From Hyphomicrobiales bacterium (lineage in GTDB: Bacteria; Pseudomonadota; Alphaproteobacteria; Rhizobiales; Xanthobacteraceae): a stretch of 52,683 bases of DNA. Positions within the stretch are counted from its first letter, which is position 1, and each line of letters starts with the position of its first letter. Below the pieces are notes generated by a model. The model was not told the origin of the DNA and did not search any database. It saw only the letters and a list, made by a program, of their open reading frames with translations. The stretch spans positions 1 through 52,683 of the forward strand of contig JAKFYI010000034.1 in assembly GCA_021730985.1 (NCBI GenBank). Reading direction: 5' to 3'. A program made the translations under genes and the position numbers. Below, in pieces: positions 19,396-28,365 of the stretch.

Positions 19396-19439
19396 CAACA
19401 ATGTTGCCGGATTGCGACAATTCCGCGGCGCAGAATTGT
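19396..19439. promoter_or_regulatory. Palindromes upstream of ntrYX (candidate NtrX-type sites)
   Basis: The 162-base ntrC-ntrY gap holds two close inverted repeats. One is CAACA-A-TGTTG at 19396-19406, which also reads CAA-N5-TTG. The other is ACAATTC-N9-GAATTGT at 19417-19439, a perfect 7-bp repeat. They lie about 107-150 bases upstream of the ntrY start. As I recall, CAA-N(2-5)-TTG motifs are reported as NtrX targets in Brucella and Sinorhizobium, including the ntrY promoter. The second repeat could also be a weak ntrC terminator, but it has no T-run. Confidence 0.4.
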
Positions 19440-19451
19440 GCCTTGGGAGCG

Positions 19452-20891
19452 CTAACCGCTGGTCCGGATGACCTGGATGTCCAGGTCCCTGATCTTCTTA
19501 CGGAGTGTGTTGCGGTTCAGCCCCAGCAGGTCCGCGGCGCGGATCTGGTTGCCTCGGCTGGCCGCGAGCGCTGCCGACAGCAGCGGATACTCCACCTCGC
19601 GAAGCACCCGGTGATAAAGGCCCGGGGGCGGCAAGCCATTGTCAAAGCTTGCGAAGTATTTCGTCAGGTTTCTCTCGACGGCGGCCATCAAGTTATCTTC
19701 GGACGGCGCCGGTTCGGAGGCCACCGGGACGGGCTGGGCGAGTTCGGCGTCGATCACCGCGGGGGTGATGGTCTCCTGGGGATAGAGCGCGGCCAGCCGC
19801 CTTGCCAGGTTCTCGAGTTCACGCACGTTGCCCGGCCAGCGGTAGCGCTTCAGACGGTCCAGCGCGGCTTGGTCGATCTGCTTCTGCGGCAGCCCTTCCC
19901 GCTCGGCTTGGGTGAAGAAGTGGCGGATCAGGTCGGGGACGTCCTCGGTGCGTTCGCGCAGCGGCGGCAGCCGCAACGGCACGACGTTGAGGCGGAAGAA
20001 CAGATCTTCGCGGAACAGCCCCTGCTGGATCAGGATACGCAAATCCTTGTTGGTGGCGGCGATGATACGCACGTCGCTCTTGATGGCGGTGCGGCCGCCA
20101 ACGGTCGTGTATTCGCCTTGCTGGAGGACGCGAAGAAGCCTGGTCTGCGCCTCCATCGGCATGTCGCCGATCTCGTCGAGAAACAGCGTGCCACCCTCGG
20201 CCTGTTCGAAGCGGCCTGAACTGCGAGTGTTCGCGCCGGTGAACGCCCCCTTCTCGTGGCCGAACAATTCCGACTCGATCAGGTCACGCGGGATCGCAGC
20301 CATGTTGATGGCGACGAACTGCCCGCTGCGGCGCTTGCCGTAGTCATGCAGGGCTTTCGCGACCAGTTCCTTGCCGGTGCCCGACTCGCCCGAAATCATC
20401 ACCGTGAGATCGGTCTGCATCAGGCGCGCGACCAGCCGGTAGATTTCCTGCATGGCCGGTGAACGGCCGACCAGCGGAATGCCTTCGAGATCCTCCGGCT
20501 TGTTGACGGCGCGCGAGCGCTCCTTGGGCTCCGACAGCGCGCGCCCGACGATGGCGATCAATTCTTTCAGATCGAACGGTTTGGGCAGGTACTCGTAGGC
20601 GCCGCGCTCGGAGGCGCGGATCGCGGTCATGAAGGTGTTCTGCGCGCTCATCACCAGTACGGGCAAATTCGGCCGCAGCTTTTTGATGCGCGGCAACAGG
20701 TCGAATGCATTCTCGTCCGGCATCACCACGTCGGTGATGACCAAGTCGCCATCGCCCTGACTGACCCAGCGCCACAGCGTTGCGGCGTTGCCGGTCGAAC
20801 GCACTTCGTAACCGGCGCGCGACAGTGCCTGGTTGAGCACCGTTCGGATTGCGGCGTCGTCGTCGGCGACCAGTATGCTTCCCGCTGGCAT
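19452..20891 (-). CDS. ntrC: Nitrogen regulation response regulator NtrC (NR(I))
   Basis: This is a sigma-54-dependent activator of nitrogen-limitation genes, phosphorylated by NtrB. The receiver has phospho-acceptor D54. The AAA+ domain has Walker A GESGTGKE (168-175), an intact GAFTGA sigma-54 contact loop (215-220) and [12 protein letters not shown]. The C-terminal Fis-type HTH has [20 protein letters not shown]. Length, 479 aa, is normal. It starts 17 bases after ntrB ends and is clearly in the dusB-ntrB-ntrC operon. The contrast with NtrX, which lacks GAFTGA, separates the two paralogues. Confidence 0.95.
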   Translation of the reverse strand: MPAGSILVADDDAAIRTVLNQALSRAGYEVRSTGNAATLWRWVSQGDGDLVITDVVMPDENAFDLLPRIKKLRPNLPVLVMSAQNTFMTAIRASERGAYEYLPKPFDLKELIAIVGRALSEPKERSRAVNKPEDLEGIPLVGRSPAMQEIYRLVARLMQTDLTVMISGESGTGKELVAKALHDYGKRRSGQFVAINMAAIPRDLIESELFGHEKGAFTGANTRSSGRFEQAEGGTLFLDEIGDMPMEAQTRLLRVLQQGEYTTVGGRTAIKSDVRIIAATNKDLRILIQQGLFREDLFFRLNVVPLRLPPLRERTEDVPDLIRHFFTQAEREGLPQKQIDQAALDRLKRYRWPGNVRELENLARRLAALYPQETITPAVIDAELAQPVPVASEPAPSEDNLMAAVERNLTKYFASFDNGLPPPGLYHRVLREVEYPLLSAALAASRGNQIRAADLLGLNRNTLRKKIRDLDIQVIRTSG

Positions 20892-20908
20892 GAGTTCCTC
20901 GTCGATCC

Positions 20909-22072
20909 TCAGGTCCGTCGAGCGGGTGCCGGCCCGGCGCCGTCACCAGTGAACATGGGCATCAGCACCCGGAAGACGGTCTGCCGGGGCTGGGATTCGC
21001 ATTCGATGATGCCGCCGTGATCGCCGACGATCTTGGCCGCGAGGGCCAGTCCAAGCCCCGTGCCCGTCGGCTTGGTGGTCACGAACGGGTCGAACAGATG
21101 GGGCAGCAGGTCGTTCGGCACGCCCGGACCGTTGTCTTTGATGCAGAACTCGAGCGGCAGCGACACGCGTGTTTTGGAGCCGGGCAATTGCAGGCGCACG
21201 CCAGGGCGGAACGCGGTGCTCAACTGAATCTCGCCGTCGCCCGTCGTTTCGCCGATCGACTCGGCGGCGTTCTTGACCAGGTTGAGAAACACCTGGACGA
21301 GATGGTCGCGGTTGGCAAACACCGGCGGCAGCGACGGGTCGTAGGTTTCGACAAACTTGATGTGGCGCGCGAAACCCGAATGCGCCAGCCGTTTGACGTG
21401 ATCGAGCACGACGTGGATGTTGACCGGCTCCCGCTCGACCGGGCGCTCATCGGAAAACACTTCCATGCGATCGACCAGCTTCACGATGCGGTCGGCTTCG
21501 TCGCAGATCAAGCGCGTCAGGGTGCGATCCTCGTCGCCGGCGGATTGTTCGAGCAGTTGCGCCGCGCCACGGATGCCGGACAACGGGTTCTTGATTTCAT
21601 GCGCCAGCATGGCGGCAAGCGCGCTTACCGAGCGTGCTGCGCCCCGGTGCGTGAGCTGGCGGTCCATCTTCTCGGCGATGGTGCGCTCCTGCAGCATCAC
21701 CACGACATGGTCGGGGCGCTCGGGCAGCGGGGCGACGTAGAGATCGACCAGCCGGTCGCCCGGATTGCGCGGCGTGGAGAGATCGACCTTGTATTCGTTG
21801 ACCGCGCCGCCGCGGCTGCGCACCTGATCGACCAGCGAGAGCAGCGGGCTGCCGAACGGAACGAGTTCGCGCAGCACCTGACGGCGCAGGTGCGAAACCG
21901 AAAGTTCGAAGAAATTCTCCGCCGCGACATTGGCGTCCGCAACCTTGCCGTCAGCGGCCACGATGATGACCGGAAGCGGCAGCGCGTTGAGAACCGCGTC
22001 GGCTGCGCCCAGCGCCAGGATCGGCGGCGCGCCGGGAACAAGCTCGGACCCTCGCAGTTCGGCGTCGGTCAT
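20909..22072 (-). CDS. ntrB: Nitrogen regulation histidine kinase NtrB (NR(II))
   Basis: This is a cytosolic kinase/phosphatase controlled by PII that sets NtrC phosphorylation according to nitrogen status. There are no membrane segments. The PAS domain is at about residues 25-125. HisKA has H158 in [12 protein letters not shown]. The HATPase domain has [16 protein letters not shown] and GTGLGLALA. Length, 387 aa, matches NtrB. Its ATG overlaps the dusB stop by four bases (ATGA), the conserved nifR3-ntrB coupling of alphaproteobacteria. Confidence 0.95.
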   Translation of the reverse strand: MTDAELRGSELVPGAPPILALGAADAVLNALPLPVIIVAADGKVADANVAAENFFELSVSHLRRQVLRELVPFGSPLLSLVDQVRSRGGAVNEYKVDLSTPRNPGDRLVDLYVAPLPERPDHVVVMLQERTIAEKMDRQLTHRGAARSVSALAAMLAHEIKNPLSGIRGAAQLLEQSAGDEDRTLTRLICDEADRIVKLVDRMEVFSDERPVEREPVNIHVVLDHVKRLAHSGFARHIKFVETYDPSLPPVFANRDHLVQVFLNLVKNAAESIGETTGDGEIQLSTAFRPGVRLQLPGSKTRVSLPLEFCIKDNGPGVPNDLLPHLFDPFVTTKPTGTGLGLALAAKIVGDHGGIIECESQPRQTVFRVLMPMFTGDGAGPAPARRT

Positions 22073-23085
22073 GCAGCGGCTCCGAAGGCATCGAAGGCTT
22101 GCGCGAGCCGGCGCCGCGCCGCGGCCGGATCGTCGCTGGTGAGAACGCTGGCGCGCCAGCTCTTGAGCGTTTCAAGCGCGACGCCCGCGCTGGCGGCCGC
22201 CGCATCGAGCGCCCAGCCGAGATGTTTGCGCGCGTGACGCAAACCAATCCGCAGTCCGTGATGGGCGAGCATTTCCTCGTAGAGTGTGGAGATCAGCGCA
22301 AGCTGTGTCGTGAGCGGCGGCGCCTGTTCGCGGCGGCCGGTCTGCAGGTAGCGCGCGATCTGGCCTGGCAGCCACGGCCTGCCCTGGGCGGCACGGCCGA
22401 TCATCACCGCATCCGCGCCGGAAACGCGCCGAGCCGCATCGGCGTCGTCGAAAGTCCTGATGTCGCCATTGACGACGAGCGGAATGGTGATCGCCTCTCG
22501 CACCGCGCGTATGGCCTTCCAGTCGGCAGTGCCCTTGTAGAACTGGCAGCGGGTGCGGCCATGCACCGTGATCATCCGCACGCCGGCATTCTGCGCGCGG
22601 AGCGCCAGGTCCGGTGCGTTGATGCTGGCGTCATCCCAGCCGAGCCGCATCTTCAGCGTGACCGGCACGGAGGCCGCGCCTACGGTTGCATCGATCAGGG
22701 TGAGCGCGTGGTCGAGATCGCGCATCAGCGCGGAGCCGGACTGCTTCACCGCGACGTACTTCGACGGGCAGCCCATGTTGATGTCGATAATCTGTGCGCC
22801 AGCAGCCTCGGCGATGCGCGCGCCCTCGGCCATCCAGTGCGGCTCGCAACCGGCGAGTTGGACGACGTGGGTGCCGGTGCCCTGCCCCTCGGCGCGCAAC
22901 ACCGCGTCTGGCCGTCCCTGGATGAGCAACTCGCAGGCGGTCATCTCGGAAACGACCAGGCCTGCGCCCAGCTGCGACACCAAGCGGCGGAACGGCGCGT
23001 CCGTAACCCCGGTCATCGGCGCCAGGATCACCGGATTGGGCACCGCGATGTCGCCTATGTGCATGAAGTCGGGCATTTTTCCCAT
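22069..23085 (-). CDS. dusB: tRNA-dihydrouridine synthase DusB (NifR3)
   Basis: This is a flavoenzyme that reduces uridine to dihydrouridine in the tRNA D-loop. The FMN-binding TIM barrel begins at [16 protein letters not shown]. The catalytic Cys is C106 in [10 protein letters not shown], and NGDIRT plus [16 protein letters not shown] mark the phosphate-binding end. The C-terminal helical domain includes RKHLGW. Starts at 23109 (TTG), 23085, 23076 and 23064 (all ATG) are possible. 23085 is a compromise, and the true start may be 23076, which has GGGA upstream. It is first in the operon with ntrB and ntrC, historically called nifR3. Confidence 0.92.
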   Translation of the reverse strand: MGKMPDFMHIGDIAVPNPVILAPMTGVTDAPFRRLVSQLGAGLVVSEMTACELLIQGRPDAVLRAEGQGTGTHVVQLAGCEPHWMAEGARIAEAAGAQIIDINMGCPSKYVAVKQSGSALMRDLDHALTLIDATVGAASVPVTLKMRLGWDDASINAPDLALRAQNAGVRMITVHGRTRCQFYKGTADWKAIRAVREAITIPLVVNGDIRTFDDADAARRVSGADAVMIGRAAQGRPWLPGQIARYLQTGRREQAPPLTTQLALISTLYEEMLAHHGLRIGLRHARKHLGWALDAAAASAGVALETLKSWRASVLTSDDPAAARRRLAQAFDAFGAAA

Positions 23086-23088
23086 CTG

Positions 23089-23101
23089 CCTACAAAGTAG
23101 G
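23089..23101 (-). promoter_or_regulatory. Short hairpin at the dusB start
   Basis: CCTAC-AAA-GTAGG is a perfect 5-bp inverted repeat ending only three bases upstream of the ATG at 23085. In the dusB mRNA it would pair the purine-rich GUAGG next to the start codon, so it could mask the ribosome-binding site or serve as an operator. It could also be chance. Confidence 0.3.
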
Positions 23102-23250
23102 CCCAGCAAAATCCTGCATAGAGTTTAGCCATTTCGCGGCGCGGCGCAAGTGCTGCAGTGCAACAATTTCCCGTGTGGTGGAAATCCGTTTGCCTCGTCC
23201 GTGCAACGCGCTAAAGCCATGTCGGCACAGGCATTTGGGCGAAATCGGAC

Positions 23251-24426
23251 ATGGCAACCTCGGTCGCAGCGGTGATCGTAGCAGCCGGGCGCGGGACCCG
23301 GGCTGGCGGGGATTTGCCCAAGCAATACAGAGCCTTGGCCGGTGAGCCGGTGATCCGTTCCAGCCTTTCGCTGTTCTCCTGGCATGGCGAGATCGGTGCG
23401 GTGCAAGCGGTCATCCACCGCGATGATGTGGCCTCCTATGAGGCAGCGGCCAAGGGCCTGAAGCTGATGCCGCCGGTGTTCGGCGGCGCGACCCGGCAGT
23501 CCTCCGTGCTGGCTGGCCTTGAGGCACTGAGCAGTTGCTCGCCCGACATCGTACTGGTTCACGACGCGGCGCGTCCGTTCTGCTCGACAGGTCTGGTGTC
23601 GCGTGCCATCGCAGCCTGCGGCGCGACCGGCGCCGCGATCCCCGGTCTCGAAGTCACCGACACGATCAAACGCGTCGATGCCGCCGGCCATGTTACCGGC
23701 ACCGTCAACCGCGCCGAGCTGCGCAGCGTGCAGACGCCGCAAGCCTTCGCCTTCCCGGCCTTGCTCGACGCCCATCGCAAGGCCGCAGCCGCAGGACGCG
23801 TCGATTTTACCGACGATGCGGCACTGGTCGAATGGGCCGGCCTCAAGGTGGTTTCGTTCGCCGGCGAGCCCGGCAACACCAAGCTCACCACCGATGACGA
23901 TTTCTCCCGCGCCGAGGCGCGCCGGATCGCAAGTCTCGCCGATCTGCGCACCGGTTCGGGCTTCGATGTCCACACCTTCGGCGATGGCGATCACATCATG
24001 CTCGGAGGTGTGCGCGTGCCGCACACGCGCGGCGTGGTTGGCCATTCCGATGCCGATGTGGTGCTGCATGCCGTGGTCGATGCCATCCTCGGTGCGCTGG
24101 CCGATGGCGACATCGGGCATCATTTCCCGCCGAGCGACATGCGCTGGCGCGGCGCGTCGTCGGACCAGTTTTTGAAATTCGCGGCCGATCGCGTCACGCA
24201 GCGCGGCGGACGCGTGGCCCACATCGACGTCACCGTGATTTGCGAGGCACCGCGCGTCGGCCCGTATCGCGACGCCATGCGCAAGCGGATCGCCGAGATC
24301 ACGGGACTTTCCATCGACCGGGTCGGCGTCAAGGCGACCACCAGCGAAAAGATGGGCTTCACCGGCCGCGGCGAAGGCATCGCCGCGATGGCGAGTGCGA
24401 CCGTCCGGCTGCCCTGGAGTTGGTAG
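23251..24426 (+). CDS. ispDF: Bifunctional IspD/IspF isoprenoid enzyme
   Basis: This fused enzyme covers two steps of the MEP pathway: CDP-ME formation from MEP (IspD) and cyclisation of CDP-ME-2-phosphate (IspF). The IspD half (1-228) has [22 protein letters not shown] and TDDAALVE. The IspF half (about 233-391) starts at [11 protein letters not shown] with metal ligands D239, H241 and H273 and ends with [17 protein letters not shown]. Fusion of the two is characteristic of many alphaproteobacteria. It is divergent from dusB with a 165-base gap and is followed closely by the cinA-type gene. Confidence 0.95.
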   Translation: MATSVAAVIVAAGRGTRAGGDLPKQYRALAGEPVIRSSLSLFSWHGEIGAVQAVIHRDDVASYEAAAKGLKLMPPVFGGATRQSSVLAGLEALSSCSPDIVLVHDAARPFCSTGLVSRAIAACGATGAAIPGLEVTDTIKRVDAAGHVTGTVNRAELRSVQTPQAFAFPALLDAHRKAAAAGRVDFTDDAALVEWAGLKVVSFAGEPGNTKLTTDDDFSRAEARRIASLADLRTGSGFDVHTFGDGDHIMLGGVRVPHTRGVVGHSDADVVLHAVVDAILGALADGDIGHHFPPSDMRWRGASSDQFLKFAADRVTQRGGRVAHIDVTVICEAPRVGPYRDAMRKRIAEITGLSIDRVGVKATTSEKMGFTGRGEGIAAMASATVRLPWSW

Positions 24427-24450
24427 CCGCGAAGATTGTGGATTGATGCG

Positions 24451-24975
24451 ATGCTGGATCAGGAACTTCGCGAGCGCGCGGTGTCGCTGCTCGATCTTTG
24501 CAAGTCGCGGCACCTCACGATTTCCACCGCGGAATCCTGCACCGGCGGCCTGCTTGCCGCGGCGCTGACCGATATTCCCGGCTCCTCTGCTGTCGTTGAC
24601 CGGGGCTTCGTGACCTACACCAACGAATCCAAGCAGCAGATGATCGGGGTGCCTGCGCCGACCATCGAGAAATACGGCGCGGTAAGCCGCGAGACCGCAG
24701 AAGCGATGGCCAAAGGCACGCTGGCGCATACGCCAGCCGATCTGGCAGTCTCCATTACCGGTATCGCCGGGCCGTCCGGCGCGACGCCTGGCAAGCCGGT
24801 CGGGCTGGTGCACTTCGCGGCCGCCTCGCGCGGCGGCCGCATGATCCATCACGAAGGGAAGTTCGGCGACATCGGGCGCAGCGAGGTGCGCCGCAAGTCG
24901 GTGTTGCAAGCGATGGCAATGCTCACTGAACTTGCCGAAACGGAAGAGCCATCCGCGCGGGGAAACCAGAAGTGA
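24451..24975 (+). CDS. CinA C-terminal-domain amidohydrolase (PncC-like)
   Basis: This is a stand-alone CinA C-terminal domain, which in E. coli PncC deamidates nicotinamide mononucleotide to NaMN in NAD salvage. Visible motifs are TAESCTGGLLAAALT (around residues 25-39), VVDRGFVTYTNESK, GAVS..TAEAMA and SITGIAGPSG. The N-terminal molybdopterin-binding (COG1058) half of full CinA is absent. Length is 174 aa. The ATG at 24451 lies 24 bases after ispDF; an upstream TTG adds only five residues. Co-transcription with ispDF is likely, and the ispDF-cinA order is common in Rhizobiales. Confidence 0.87.
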   Translation: MLDQELRERAVSLLDLCKSRHLTISTAESCTGGLLAAALTDIPGSSAVVDRGFVTYTNESKQQMIGVPAPTIEKYGAVSRETAEAMAKGTLAHTPADLAVSITGIAGPSGATPGKPVGLVHFAAASRGGRMIHHEGKFGDIGRSEVRRKSVLQAMAMLTELAETEEPSARGNQK

Positions 24976-24996
24976 ATTGCCAGATATGAACGCGGG

Positions 24997-25458
24997 CTAC
25001 GCGCTCCGACGCCCGTAAACCTCATCAGCGCGTCGCTCGAAGGCGACCGCGAAGCGCCGAAATGCGGCGTCGAACATCGCACCCATGAGAATGCCGAGCA
25101 TGCGGCTGCGAAATTCGTAGTCGATGTAGAATTCGACATCGCAAGAGGTTTCTCCGGCCGCCCGAAACGTCCAGCGATTTTCCAGGTGGCTGAACGGTCC
25201 TTCGAGATATTCGACCAGGATCTGCAACTTCGGCCGATCGAGGGTGACGCGGCTTCGGAAGGTCTCGCTGACCAGCTTGTACGCGACGCTCATGTCGGCG
25301 ATCAGGACTTCAACGCCCTCTCCTTTGTCGTCGCGCCGGCGCACCTTGAGGTCGCGGCACAGCGGCACAAACTCGGGATAGCGCTCGACGTCCGCCACCA
25401 GGTCGAACATGTGTTCGGCGGAATGCTGCGCGCGCCTTTTGTTGCGGAAACTCGGCAT
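24997..25458 (-). CDS. RatA/Coq10-family START-domain protein
   Basis: This is a single SRPBCC/START-like domain of 153 aa. The N-terminus with FVADVERYPEFVP-like spacing (DLVADVERYPEFVPLC) and the pattern ending in DYEFRSRMLG and FDAAFRRFAVAFERRA are typical of the Coq10/RatA group. Mitochondrial Coq10 binds ubiquinone and aids respiration; E. coli RatA was proposed to inhibit 70S assembly. In alphaproteobacteria, next to lipA, the Coq10-like quinone-binding role is the more natural reading. It is convergent with the cinA-type gene (21-base gap) and downstream of lipA on the same strand. Confidence 0.85.
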   Translation of the reverse strand: MPSFRNKRRAQHSAEHMFDLVADVERYPEFVPLCRDLKVRRRDDKGEGVEVLIADMSVAYKLVSETFRSRVTLDRPKLQILVEYLEGPFSHLENRWTFRAAGETSCDVEFYIDYEFRSRMLGILMGAMFDAAFRRFAVAFERRADEVYGRRSA

Positions 25459-25522
25459 GAACTAGGTTTGAACTTCTAAAGCGAACCTGAGGCCGAGCGC
25501 CGCGATCAACGGGGCCATTGGG

Positions 25523-26476
25523 TTATGCGCCGGCGTTCGCCTGGCGCGCGGCCCGCAGCCGCTCGAAGTCCTCGCCGGCATGGTGCGAAGAGCGCGTCAG
25601 TGGGCTCGACGACACCATCAGGAAGCCCTTGCTGTAGGCGACTGACTTGAGCGCCTCGAATTCGTCGGGCGGCACGAAGCGCAGCACCGGGTGATGCTTG
25701 CGGGTCGGCTGCAGGTACTGGCCGACGGTGAGAAAATCGACGCCGGCCGAGCGCAGATCGTCCATCACCTGCAGGACTTCGTTCCGTTCCTCGCCAAGTC
25801 CGACCATGATGCCTGACTTGGTGAACATCGACGGGTCGATCTCCTTCACGCGCTGCAGCAGGCGCATGGAGTGAAAGTAGCGCGCTCCGGGCCGCACGGT
25901 GAGGTAGAGCGACGGCACGGTTTCGAGATTGTGGTTGAACACGTCAGGCCGCGCCTCGACGACGCGTTCCAGCGCGCTCTCCTTGCGCAGGAAGTCCGGC
26001 GTCAGGACCTCGATCGTGGTCGAGGCACAGTGCGCGCGGATTGCGCGGATGGTTTGGGCGAAATGGTCCGCGCCGCCGTCCGCCAGATCGTCGCGATCGA
26101 CCGAGGTCACAACCACATGGGCGAGACCGAGCTTGGCGATCGCTTCGGCGACATGCACGGGCTCGTGAGGGTCGAGAGCGCCCGGCAGCCCGGTCTTCAC
26201 GTTGCAGAACGCGCAGGCGCGGGTGCAGGTGTCGCCCATGATCATGAAGGTCGCGTGCTTTTTCTCCCAGCACTCGCCGATGTTCGGGCAGCCGGCTTCC
26301 TCGCAGACGGTGTGCAGATTGTTGGCGCGAACGATCGCCCGGGTTTCGGCATAGCCGCGCGACACTGGCGCCTTGACCCGGATCCAGTCGGGCTTGGCCA
26401 ATACCGGGCCGTCCGGACGGTGCGCCTTTTCCGGATGGCGGGGCCGCCCTGTGGTGTGGTCGAGCACGACAGTCAT
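25523..26476 (-). CDS. lipA: Lipoyl synthase
   Basis: This radical-SAM enzyme inserts two sulfurs into octanoyl-protein to make lipoate. Both iron-sulfur clusters are visible: the auxiliary cluster Cys C58, C63 and C69 ([12 protein letters not shown]) and the SAM cluster CxxxCxxC at C84, C88 and C91 (CTRACAFC). The C-terminal TRSSHHAGE supplies the Ser ligand of the auxiliary cluster. Length, 317 aa, is typical. It makes the cofactor for the PdhB and PdhC lipoyl domains encoded in this window. It lies upstream of the Coq10-like gene on the same strand. Confidence 0.96.
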   Translation of the reverse strand: MTVVLDHTTGRPRHPEKAHRPDGPVLAKPDWIRVKAPVSRGYAETRAIVRANNLHTVCEEAGCPNIGECWEKKHATFMIMGDTCTRACAFCNVKTGLPGALDPHEPVHVAEAIAKLGLAHVVVTSVDRDDLADGGADHFAQTIRAIRAHCASTTIEVLTPDFLRKESALERVVEARPDVFNHNLETVPSLYLTVRPGARYFHSMRLLQRVKEIDPSMFTKSGIMVGLGEERNEVLQVMDDLRSAGVDFLTVGQYLQPTRKHHPVLRFVPPDEFEALKSVAYSKGFLMVSSSPLTRSSHHAGEDFERLRAARQANAGA

Positions 26477-26522
26477 CTGATCCCTTACTTACGGAGCCTG
26501 CGGCACCACCGCAACCGGGCGC

Positions 26523-26765
26523 TCAGGCCTGCCGGATGGCCTGCCACAATCCGAGGAAAATCACCGCGCCGACGATGGCCGTGACGAGTTCGCCCCAGAA
26601 GGTCGGCGCCACCGCGATGCCGAGCCGCTGGGCGAGAAACCCGCCCAGTAGGGCTCCAGCGAGCCCGACCGCGAGGTTGCGAAGCAGGCCGCGTGGGGAA
26701 TTGGTGATCCGCCCGGCCAGCCATCCGGCCAAGAGCCCGATCACGATCCAGGACACGACACCCAT
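26523..26765 (-). CDS. GlsB/YeaQ/YmgE-family membrane protein
   Basis: This is an 80-residue integral membrane protein of the transglycosylase-associated (Transgly_assoc) family, with three hydrophobic segments (about 4-18, 28-48, 56-77). It shows the family Gly-rich pattern GLLAGWLAGRI and AVGLAGALLGGFLA, and a final IVGAVIFLGLWQAI. Members are often induced by stress but have no proven biochemical role. It lies upstream of lipA on the same strand, 46 bases away, and diverges from the ABC exporter across 99 bases. Confidence 0.85.
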   Translation of the reverse strand: MGVVSWIVIGLLAGWLAGRITNSPRGLLRNLAVGLAGALLGGFLAQRLGIAVAPTFWGELVTAIVGAVIFLGLWQAIRQA

Positions 26766-26864
26766 GCGATGCGCTCGTGAATTTGAGGCTGAAACGGTGG
26801 ATCAGCCTATCACGTTGGCCTCGACCTTGGCCCCTGCCGTGCCGGTTTCGGCTAGACTGCCGCC

Positions 26865-28358
26865 ATGACGATTCAGGCTGCCTCCAGCATTCCGCCCTCT
26901 CCGCCCCGCGAACGCAAGCCGGTTCGGCCGATCGACCTGGCCCGGCACATGCTGTGCTGGCCGTTCTACATCATGCTTGGTCTGATGGTGATCGAGGCGC
27001 TGCTCAGCGCCGTCACCACCTATCTGGTGATCGAGGCGGGACGCGACTTCACCAAGGACCAGCTCCTCACTCGCGACCTGCTGATGATTCTGGCGGCGCA
27101 GTCCGCGTCGTACATCGTAGGCGCCGTGAGTTGGATTTATGCGGAACGTGCGGGCTTCCTGGCTTACGGCCGTTACATGCTGCAGTTCGCCCACGAGAAC
27201 CGGCATCAGACCAAATCGCTGACCGACAAGGACGTGCGCGAGCGCGTCGAGCCGTTCCTGACCGGTGAGACGTTCTACGTCTATTTCAACCTGCTGTTCG
27301 AGATCGAAGGCGACCTGCGCCTGTTCCTTGGCCTGGTTTTCAACGTGATAGTGCTGGGAACGCAGATCGACGGCTCACTGCCCGTCGCCTACGCCGCGGC
27401 CTTCGTCGTGCTGTTCGCGATGCAATGGACCATGCGCAAGCCTATCTCGCGCGCCTATCTCGACAACCAGCGCATGACCAACCGGATGGCGGCGCAGGGC
27501 TATACCGCCTGGGACAACATCTTTACCGGCAATCGCTACAATCTGCGGCTTTGGCTGGCCGGCTTCAAGGCCAAGCTGCGCGACGGACTCAAGGCGCAGA
27601 TCAAGGCCATCATGACCAAGGAGGGCCTGAGCGCGGCGAGCGCCATCGTCGGGCTTGCGATCGTGTTTGGCACGATGCTGCATGTGGCGACCAGCCATGC
27701 CGGCAACCCGGAAACGCTGATCGCGCTGGTTGCGACGCTGCCGCGCCAGATCGAAATGACGCACAACATGCATCAGTTCACCTCGGGCTGGAACGAGTTT
27801 CTGGCGGTGTGGACGCGGTTGCGTGGCGTTGCGGTCAACACCCACCCGGAGTTCGACGTGAACTTCGATGCGCGCATCAAGCTCGATATGCTTGTGCTGC
27901 GTGACGGCGAAGCCTCCAGCACGGTGACGTCGCTCGACGACGCGGTGGCGATGATCCTGTCGAAACCGACCGGGCGCATCAACGTGCGCGGCGCAAACGG
28001 CTCGGGCAAGTCGACGCTGCTGACCAGTCTGAAGGCTCAGGTGAAGAACCGTGCCTATTACTGGCCGACCGCCGACCGCCTCGCCTTCCAGTTCGCGCAG
28101 GGGATGGAGCCGGAGGATATGGACTACGGTGACGACGAGGGGCCGAAGAAGCCGGCCAAGCCGCCCGGGTTCTCGTCAGGCGAGCGGCAGTTGCGCGCAC
28201 TGCGCGAGATCGTGGCCTACACCGCGGCCGAGATGTATCTGCTCGACGAGTGGGACGCCAACCTCGATCCGCAGAACCGCGCCGCGGCCGACGCGCTGGT
28301 CGAGGAGCTGGCCAGGCGCGCGCGTGTGGTCGAAATCTCGCATCGCGACCGCGTCTAG
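26865..28358 (+). CDS. Compact ABC exporter-like protein with DEW Walker B
   Basis: This is a 497-residue fused transporter. A membrane half (about 25-320) has hydrophobic segments near 33-55, 70-92, 140-180 and 250-275. The C-terminal ATPase has Walker A GANGSGKST (376-384), a signature variant SSGERQ (437-442), Walker B YLLDEWDANLD (catalytic Glu462) and the H-loop His493 only four residues before the end. The Walker A to signature distance is about 61 residues, well below the usual ~100, so the helical subdomain is cut down. The DEW-D-ANxD box resembles the DEWAADQDP box of the SyrD/PvdE/YojI peptide-siderophore exporters. Substrate is unknown and no biosynthetic genes are near. It is divergent from the GlsB-like gene and convergent with lpdA (7-base gap). 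Confidence 0.75.
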   Translation: MTIQAASSIPPSPPRERKPVRPIDLARHMLCWPFYIMLGLMVIEALLSAVTTYLVIEAGRDFTKDQLLTRDLLMILAAQSASYIVGAVSWIYAERAGFLAYGRYMLQFAHENRHQTKSLTDKDVRERVEPFLTGETFYVYFNLLFEIEGDLRLFLGLVFNVIVLGTQIDGSLPVAYAAAFVVLFAMQWTMRKPISRAYLDNQRMTNRMAAQGYTAWDNIFTGNRYNLRLWLAGFKAKLRDGLKAQIKAIMTKEGLSAASAIVGLAIVFGTMLHVATSHAGNPETLIALVATLPRQIEMTHNMHQFTSGWNEFLAVWTRLRGVAVNTHPEFDVNFDARIKLDMLVLRDGEASSTVTSLDDAVAMILSKPTGRINVRGANGSGKSTLLTSLKAQVKNRAYYWPTADRLAFQFAQGMEPEDMDYGDDEGPKKPAKPPGFSSGERQLRALREIVAYTAAEMYLLDEWDANLDPQNRAAADALVEELARRARVVEISHRDRV

Positions 28359-28365
28359 CGGACCG

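Noticed and set aside
23125..24909. A 594-codon open frame on the minus strand across ispDF and the cinA-type gene
   Set aside because: It is antisense to two clearly recognised enzymes and has the Arg/Asp/His/Gly-rich make-up of a codon-bias shadow in high-GC DNA.
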